From positions 2,766,366 to 2,830,365 of the forward strand of contig NW_003314261.1 in the NCBI RefSeq assembly GCF_000143415.4: a stretch of 64,000 bases of DNA, in the 5' to 3' direction. Both the position numbers and the translations under genes were made by a program. Shown here one piece after another: positions 58,017 through 64,000 of the stretch. The DNA is from Selaginella moellendorffii. Taxonomy: Eukaryota; Streptophyta; Lycopodiopsida; Selaginellales; Selaginellaceae. The first letter of the stretch is position 1. Every line of letters begins with the position of its first letter. The notes beneath the pieces are model-generated. The model saw only the letters and a program-made list of their open reading frames with translations. It was not told where the DNA came from and made no database searches.

Positions 58017-59323
58017 CTATGCTACTTTAACCTTGTAGGACACATCTGCAAGGTGTGACAAGATACCATACCCTGCAACAGTTGTGAGGAGGCCAAGAAA
58101 TCCCAGAATCTGCAGAGTTGTGAAGAGATTGAGCTGCAAAAAAGAAAAAAATCATTAAATGAGGCATAGGTCACAGCTCTACTGAAATGACAATGCGAAA
58201 TGATTATACCTTGAGCCAGAAGAGAAGATAAAGCCCAAGGATCGATGCAAGGCCACCGTGAAACGCAAGAGCCGACAGAGCTGGAAGACCGGAAGTAGGC
58301 GCGTTGCCAAAGTTGATATTCAACAGCTTCATCTGCCAGAGAATTCAAAATCAAAGGAACTATAAAATAGAGGAAGCGTTTTGCCATACCCCAACAAGGA
58401 AAGCGAGGAAGGGAAGGATGGTGAAGGCCAGAAACGTGTAAGAGAGCGCTGTTGGAGGCCGTTTCTCGGGAGTCCGGAAGATGTGTGCTACCTCGGCTTT
58501 TGGTTTGAAAACAGCCATGGGGTCGGTCTCCAAGGCCGGTGTTTTCTTTGACGCGCCCTCTGGAGGCTCTGGAAGGTCGAGTTCCAGACTTCCCAGATTC
58601 CAGAGGAAAGAGTTGGCCTGGTTGAAAGCAAAGACAGAAAAAAAAATGAGCATTTGTTCGAGAGATAAAGTGTATGTACCATTTTGGCGTCCCCGACAAT
58701 GAGATCCATGTCGTATTGGCCCGATAGATAATGCAGCTCCTCTACGAGTCCAAGGAAATCCTATACAAGAGCTGGGAATTGCGTAAAACTAGCGATGGCA
58801 GCTTACCAGCTGAAGAGCGTATCCCTTTTTCGACGACTTGAAGAGAAACAGACGCTCAGATTTGCCATACCGTAATCGGAAAAACACCTTCCACGACCCA
58901 AGGAATACAGAAGATCTCGAGCAAGAAAAAAACTTCTTTGTAAAAAAAGTCATACCTGATGAGCGGAAAATAGAGCTCCTTCTGGAGTAGTGAGCTTGAA
59001 AGAAATCTTAAGCTTTTGCAGGTGGTTTGCGGACATCCCAACGGATTTTTTCTCCTCGAATTTCAACCTGGCAGCCGAATTTCCACTCGCACTCCAAAGA
59101 AAGAAATGCAGAGCAAAATTTACTCTGTTTTGTAGTCGGGGCTGCCAGTGTCGGTGTCCCAGATAGAGATCGCGACATCCGAGACGAGAATGGTCGACGC
59201 ATCCTTGGGATCGGCTTGAATCAAGCTCCAAAGGCAGATGAGAAGAGCCGCAGCAAGAAACCCTAGAAATCCACAGACGAAAATCAGATCACTGCGCCGC
59301 GGATCCTACCTCGCAAGCCCATC
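58017..59323 (-). CDS. Oligosaccharyltransferase subunit, ribophorin II/Swp1-like
   Basis: Eight exons, 297 residues: 59311-59323, 59124-59262, 58956-59067, 58807-58887, 58680-58760, 58390-58617, 58210-58332 and 58017-58133. Introns are 45-80 nt apart from one longer gap. The product starts with a signal peptide (GFLAAALLICLWSLIQA), has a lumenal beta-rich part (ISFKLTTPEGALFSAHQ, LDFLGLVEELHYLSG, DLIVGDAKM), the conserved HIFRTPEKRPP box, and three membrane segments near the C-terminus. These are hallmarks of the RPN2/Swp1 subunit of the ER complex that transfers glycans to Asn. Seed-plant homologues are near 690 residues with an extra N-terminal domain; this one has yeast Swp1 length. Every exon junction keeps frame, so the gene looks intact. 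Confidence 0.9.
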
Positions 59324-59412
59324 GCTCGCCAAAAAAAACCCTAGCTAGGGTTAGGTCTTGTTAAACAATGTTTATTATTTAATGGATTGATTAATTTAAT
59401 CACTCAATTAAA
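59324..59412 (-). promoter_or_regulatory. 89-bp spacer with palindromic telobox
   Basis: Only 89 bp separate the PMM stop from the start of the downstream RPN2-like gene. It contains a perfect 16-bp palindrome AACCCTAGCTAGGGTT (59338-59353), two back-to-back teloboxes, a motif frequent near the starts of plant translation and housekeeping genes. It probably serves as core promoter or leader for the RPN2-like gene. Confidence 0.6.
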
Positions 59413-60755
59413 TTACATGGTTGTGAGGAACAAACGCGTGCACTGTTCTCTCGTGTCTCCAGGGCTGGTGACTGCGAGAAGCCAAGAAAATGTAAGTTTG
59501 TAGCGAAACACCTGAAAGATTTTCACATACCAGTGTGCCCGATGGTCCTCTCCGACTCGAAAATTTCGTGATCGTTGCCTCCCTGAGAATCAAAACCGAG
59601 TTTTTGAAGACGCTAAGAAATGGTACACGTACCTTGAAAGTTTTGTCTCCGAAGAAATGGATCTCCTTGAAATCGTCGAGGAACTGGAGGCAGTAAGTTT
59701 TATCCCAGCCTCTGGGAAAAACCTGGAAAAACCATAGAAGTTTAGAATCCGAGAAGGCGAGCAGTGTGCCTGGAGCTTACATCGAAACTAATCTGGCCAC
59801 CGATCGAGTAAGTAAGCGGCAAATGTGAAAACTTTTCCTTGAGAACATTAACCATGTCCCGTCGTATGTTATGAATCTGGTTGAGAGGAAACAGTGAGCA
59901 CTAGAAAATAACAGTGTTTTTTCTTTACCTTGTCATATTGCTCGAAAGCATCGCGTTCTTCCTGGCTACAATTACGTCCGATAGGAGAAACGTTTAGCAT
60001 ACCCGTCCTAAACTCGATAAAAGTTCCTCTAACAAAACCAAGAAATCCATCAGAAACTCCGTCTGGCCTTAGAAGCTCTCAGATCTTACCTCTTGATAGG
60101 AATGTCCAAATCTGCGATGTAGTGAAGCACGAAATTTATAAATTCCTGCATCGTTTTCCAACGTTACCATCGGCTCAAAACATCATTTTCTTAAAAAATA
60201 AATTGTTTTACCTTGAGCTGATCTTCTCCAAGAAAGCTTTTTAGGCTCTGAGGCAAAAAAGGCATTGGTTTCTTCAGGGAGCAAAAACAGATGACAGATC
60301 TTACCTGGCTACCAATTTGAGATCCACCTTTGTGAGCAACAAGGCCATTCTCAGAGAAAACATAGTCATAATCGTTGATAGCTGAAGAAAAACGGAAGGA
60401 AAAACAAGGAAAAGGAAAGGGGAATAAAACGATCAGAAAATCCTTCCAGCAGTGCTTTGAATCTGATTCTACTCACTGTTCTTGCCAAGCTGCTCCGAGA
60501 TTTTCGACAGATCCGAGCCACCGACGACCCCGACAGTGATCACCTGTTTGCACCAGCCTTAGAAACCTCTGTGGAACAGGGGATTTGATCTACATACCTT
60601 TCGGAGCTCCTGCAAGAAATCTAGCATTTCAACGGAAGCGACCTGGAGATTCGATCAAGAATCAGCGAGATCATGGGGAACTGCAAAGAAAATCTGACCT
60701 TCCTCGGCGGCGTGAGCGTTCCATCCACATCGAACAGCGCAATCACACCCGCCAT
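59413..60755 (-). CDS. PMM: Phosphomannomutase
   Basis: Eleven exons, 244 residues: 60699-60755, 60598-60642, 60477-60543, 60305-60381, 60212-60247, 60090-60145, 59929-60028, 59781-59876, 59633-59722, 59531-59582 and 59413-59471. Converts mannose 6-phosphate to mannose 1-phosphate for GDP-mannose, hence ascorbate, glycan and GPI synthesis in the cytosol. The HAD nucleophile motif FDVDGTLT (Asp9, Asp11) opens the protein. [42 protein letters not shown] and [17 protein letters not shown] follow as in eukaryotic PMMs. Length matches the family (about 246). All introns are GT-AG and short. Divergent from PAM16 upstream. Confidence 0.96.
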
Positions 60756-61050
60756 TGCTCGCGAGATAGATCTGTGAATACCTAGAGAAGATCTATTCTA
60801 GAGGAGCGCCCCCACGCCCCGCCCAAACCAGCTACGATTTGGTGCGAAGGAATTAAATACACACCGCGAAAAGGTTAAAAGGCAAACTTAGATTAACGGT
60901 TGTGAGGCGGCCACGTAGCAGTACTTAAGAGCCTGGGATTTAGGGCTCTTGGTCGATTTTTCTTTTAGGGTTTCTGGGGCTGAAATCGCCGGGAGGAATC
61001 GTTTGATCGTTTTCTCATTCTCGATCGTTACAGAGTGATTCTGCCGCTAC
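60756..61050. promoter_or_regulatory. Bidirectional promoter between PMM and PAM16
   Basis: 295 bp between two divergent start codons. It contains a telobox TAGGGTTT (60966-60973) and a GCCACGTAGC G-box-like word near 60909-60918. No obvious TATA box for either gene. The shared short region suggests co-expression of two housekeeping genes. Confidence 0.6.
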
Positions 61051-61572
61051 ATGGTGGGATTTTTGTAGTTTTTTCCGAGCGTTTGTTGAATCTCCGTGGT
61101 TTTCCAGGCAGGGAAGATCATCGCGAACTTGCTCGTTCTTGGAGGAGGAGCGCTGGTGAAAGCTGTTGCTCAGGCGTACAAGCAAGCGATCGTCAGTGAG
61201 TCCATTCTAGAGAAGAGATTTTGATCAGAGAGGAAAATATCTGTTTGAGTGTGTTCTAGATGCAAATAAATCTGGCGTTGCTCACGAGACGGTCCAAAAC
61301 CTTGCACACAAGACAAGTAAGTCGATGACCTTGCATGAAGCGAGGATGATCCTTGGAGTGGCTGAAAACACTCCCTGGGAAGAAGTTCTACAGGTAAATG
61401 CGATCTTTGTGCCGCTCTTCTCGTCTAACACTTGTTTTCTCTCGTTTTCTTGCCTTTGAAGAAATACGACAAGATGTTTCAGAAGAATGCGGAGATGGGA
61501 ACTTTCTATCTCCAATCCAAAGTTCACAGGGCAAAAGAATGTTTAGAAGCCGCGAAACGGGCAGGGGGATGA
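61051..61572 (+). CDS. PAM16: Mitochondrial import inner membrane translocase subunit PAM16/TIM16
   Basis: Four exons, 111 residues: 61051-61053, 61108-61195, 61260-61393 and 61462-61572. The first exon holds only the ATG. The protein has the N-terminal hydrophobic segment IIANLLVLGGGALVKAVAQ and a degenerate J-domain (MTLHEARMILGV, WEEVLQKYDKMFQKN, FYLQSKVHRAKECL) without the HPD motif. This is typical of PAM16, which pairs with PAM18 to control the Hsp70 import motor at the matrix side of the inner membrane. Family length is about 110-120. An internal GTAAGT at 61313 is coding, not a splice site, because the frame through it keeps the conserved sequence. Confidence 0.95.
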
Positions 61573-62725
61573 TACCGCGACGATAGCAACGGGGGATTCT
61601 TTAGCAACGGTGGGGGGGAAGAACGATCGGCATAAGAAGGTTTTGTAAAATGGTTTAGCTAGCTAAGAGCGCAGCAGCTAGAGCGAAGCATGAGAGCGAA
61701 CGCTTGCTGTTTTTTTTTTAAATCTCACTGGAGAAGAATAAGGTTCTTTTGGCGGACAGCTTGAGCGCGTCTTTGGATTGATCTAACTTTTCTTTGCTGT
61801 GATATCCATCCAGATCCAGTGCGCGAAATCGCCCAAAAGTTTTTAAGCATTCGTGCGGGATCGATATGAAAGCACTCAGCAAAGCGAGGTTTTGGTGGAA
61901 TTTTTGGGTGCTCCTGTCGGTGAAAACGCTGGTCTCCATTAACGTTTGCATGGAATTTGTGTCAGGATCCGCAAGAACACCAAAGAAAAGTTTTTTAAGC
62001 ATTGTTCCCACTTTTGTGGGTGCTAAGCAGTGGATTCCTTCTGATCAAAGGATCATGGCTGGAAATTATACAAAATTACCTATCGTCCATTGTAGCCTAT
62101 TTCATATCCCTTTCATGTCTGCTTCTCGTGTTCCTGGCACACTGATTGCCCGCATTGGGAACGTGTTGGTCGTACACGTGGCAAGGCGTCTCGTGACACG
62201 TCACCGGCGACTTGCCCACGTCACGTCCCTTCCACACCGCCACCACGTGTTGCGGGGCCCACTCGAGGCGCGCGTCCGCCACGTGTGCCGTACACCGGAA
62301 CCGGATATTCTGCCCTGTGGAGGGCGGAGATTCGGCGGGCATCTTTATTGACCGTCAGACAACGACGCTGACCGGTCCCAAGGGCGCTATTTAAAACCTT
62401 CAAACTACCTGACTCGGAATTTAGGGCTGAGCAATTTTTTTTGGGTGTGCGGAGGAATCAGAGCGTGTGTTCTTGCGTTGCCGATCTGCGCGCTCGCGTG
62501 TCTCGATCGGGGATTTTAAAGAAATCTCGCGATTTCGGCGTGTGATTGGGGTGAGCTAGAGCTATCGGCTGTGTCGGTTAGCCATTTCTTCTCCTCTGCG
62601 AATGCAGGCTTGAGATTTTAATTGCTTTGGCAAGGCGGCGGCTGGCTGCTGGCAATAGTTTTTTTTTCCCTCTTTTTCTTGTTTTCGCTTGGCGCCGTGT
62701 AGATCGATCGACAGATAGATCGAGG
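61573..62725 (+). promoter_or_regulatory. Intergenic region with G-box cluster upstream of DRE2
   Basis: Contains the PAM16 3' region and the DRE2 upstream region. Three CACGTG G-boxes lie in 111 bp (62175-62180, 62244-62249, 62280-62285) together with several ACGTCA-type words, all in a GC-rich patch 450-550 bp before the DRE2 start. G-boxes bind bZIP/bHLH factors in plants. Open frames across this area show no conserved protein. A leader intron for DRE2 cannot be excluded. Confidence 0.55.
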
Positions 62726-64000
62726 ATGGTCGGAGAGCCAGTCGTGCTGTTGGTGACCGATGCCGCTGCGCTGCCCGGAAGCGCCGTCGTTTGGGCGATG
62801 AGCGCCTTCGCGGACAAGGCAGCTCTCGGCAAGAGCCTCGCGATCTCTACTCATGCATCTCAATTCGGTCAGTCAATGTTTCCATTCGTTACCTTGTTCT
62901 TATTCTTCATCGGGACTTAATATTTTCTTTTTCCTCTTCAGGTGGGAAGCTCAAGCAATCTTCGTCTAGCTTGGAAGTCGTAATTTCTCTTGGAATTGCG
63001 TCACTAGAGTGGGTCAAGGAGGTCTCTCGAGTGCTGAAACCGGGAGGGATTCTCGTTGTTCGTACGAGCGAGGTGTATTTTTTTTTCTTCGTTTTTCTTT
63101 CGTTTTTTTTTAAAACTTAGCTCATGTGATTCTCGTGTTCAAGTTGCTAACTTGACGTGAATTTCAGGATAAGGCAGCAGTACAGCGAAGCCTTGTATTG
63201 GCCGGCTTTGTAAGCATTGAGACAATGGAACCTGTGGAAGGGCTTTCTCTCGCAGATGGCTTATCAGGAATTTCCCTGAGTCACTCCGTTTTGGTACGAC
63301 AAATATTTCAAGCTTCTCTCTTGATCCTTACCTCGTTCTTCTCTTTTCTCGTTTCGTATAATTCAAGCTTCGAGCACAAAAGCCGGCATGGGAAGCTGGA
63401 GTCTCGTTTCCAATCAAGAGAAAAGCAGTGGCGGCTCAAGGTGACAAGAAAATCATCTGGACGTTATAGAAATGTGGGGAACTAACCAGAGAAGTTTTTA
63501 ACAGGCACGGCAGTCGAGCGCGCCGTAACTTCAAACGGTTCTTCTGCTATAGCAAGCTGGAAACTCCCAACGGTGGATTTGGATGAGGATGATTTCGATC
63601 TTGTCGACGAGGATAGTTTGCTTACAGAGGAGGACTTGAAACGCCCCGAATTGCCTGCAGGTCTGATCCGTCTCGAATTTCACACTCAATTGTGCCTTTT
63701 CTCATTTTCTTCCTCTTTTGTTTGCAGCTGACGACTGTGAAGTTGGAAATGCTGGTCGCAAGGCCTGCAAGAACTGCACTTGTGGCCGTGCTGAGCTTGA
63801 AGAGGAAGGAAAACTTCCGGACGAGTTGTTAAACAATCCGATATCTCAGTGTGGAAACGTAAGTTTTGCTGCCTTTTCTCGCTCCAAAGTTCTCATAAGT
63901 CGCTCTCCAGTGTGGCCTGGGTGATGCTTTTCGTTGTGGAACTTGCCCGTATCGAGGACTTCCTCCATTCAAACTTGGCGAGAAGGTGAGCGAGCCTTTT
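62726..64000 (+). CDS. DRE2: Anamorsin homologue CIAPIN1/DRE2, 3' end beyond the window
   Basis: Seven exons seen, 278 codons: 62726-62867, 62942-63072, 63168-63293, 63368-63440, 63505-63660, 63728-63858 and 63911-63985; the next intron runs off the window. The N-terminal methyltransferase-like fold includes [18 protein letters not shown]. The linker has an acidic patch ([21 protein letters not shown]). The first cluster motif is C-x9-C-x2-C-x-C (within DDCEVG to CKNCTCG) and the second is C-x2-C-x7-C-x2-C ([17 protein letters not shown]), both complete. The protein passes electrons from the diflavin reductase TAH18/NDOR1 to the cytosolic Fe-S assembly machinery. Only the last few residues after LPPFKLGEK are missing. 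Confidence 0.95.

Noticed and set aside
61718-62351. Open frames on both strands between PAM16 and DRE2
   Set aside because: No conserved motif, no splice structure, and they overlap the GC-rich G-box patch of the DRE2 upstream region.

Overview
The window reads as plant nuclear DNA, most likely a lycophyte such as Selaginella. The organism is inferred from very short (about 36-130 nt, mostly 45-70 nt) GT-AG introns in plant-type housekeeping genes next to dense Ty3/gypsy debris; no marker names the species. About 52 of 64 kb is transposable element. The last 6 kb is gene-dense.

Layout. Positions 131-6765: a decayed gypsy element (family A, minus strand) broken by a 1.7-kb solo LTR that carries a hexamer minisatellite. 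6766-11051: AT-rich DNA without genes. 11052-49726: one 38.7-kb stack of nested elements, whose order can be proven from target-site duplications (TSDs). A second family-A element (TSD ATCT) was split by a non-coding LTR element (family B, minus strand, 12669-46206). That was split by a second family-B copy in the opposite orientation (14527-34785, TSD ACCAT), by a gypsy element of family C (38810-43755, TSD GAGCT) and by a family-B solo LTR (44383-45508, TSD CCCAA). The plus-strand family-B copy was itself hit by a 12.8-kb DNA transposon (19196-32010, TSD AAAG) and a 5S-rRNA-bearing Cassandra-like TRIM (33520-34286, TSD CCAAC). Subtracting the insertions restores elements of the expected lengths. 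49727-52795 is unremarkable AT-rich DNA. 52796-57805 is the best family-A copy (two 175-bp LTRs, gag-pol with stops).

The most interesting object is the 12.8-kb DNA transposon. It has 24-bp terminal inverted repeats, and the allelic-like empty site is preserved in the sister family-B copy. It carries two divergent genes. The minus-strand gene resembles DUF7869-type transposases (D, DN and GHTHED signatures). The plus-strand gene can be rebuilt as 18 exons encoding about 1,750 residues: a ParB/sulfiredoxin-like region, a possible methyltransferase-like tail, a charged linker, and a C-terminal FCP1/HAD-like domain. Most of its tiny introns are phase 1 and contain the same 22-bp palindrome (core GGCRTGNGGCCNCAYGCC), which is also scattered through the rest of the transposon. 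This looks like an undescribed or poorly described element with palindrome-bearing introns.

The right end holds four conserved nuclear genes: an oligosaccharyltransferase ribophorin II/Swp1-like subunit (minus), phosphomannomutase (minus), the mitochondrial import-motor subunit PAM16 (plus), and the cytosolic Fe-S assembly factor CIAPIN1/DRE2 (plus, cut by the window end). They are independently transcribed housekeeping genes with telobox and G-box type promoter motifs.
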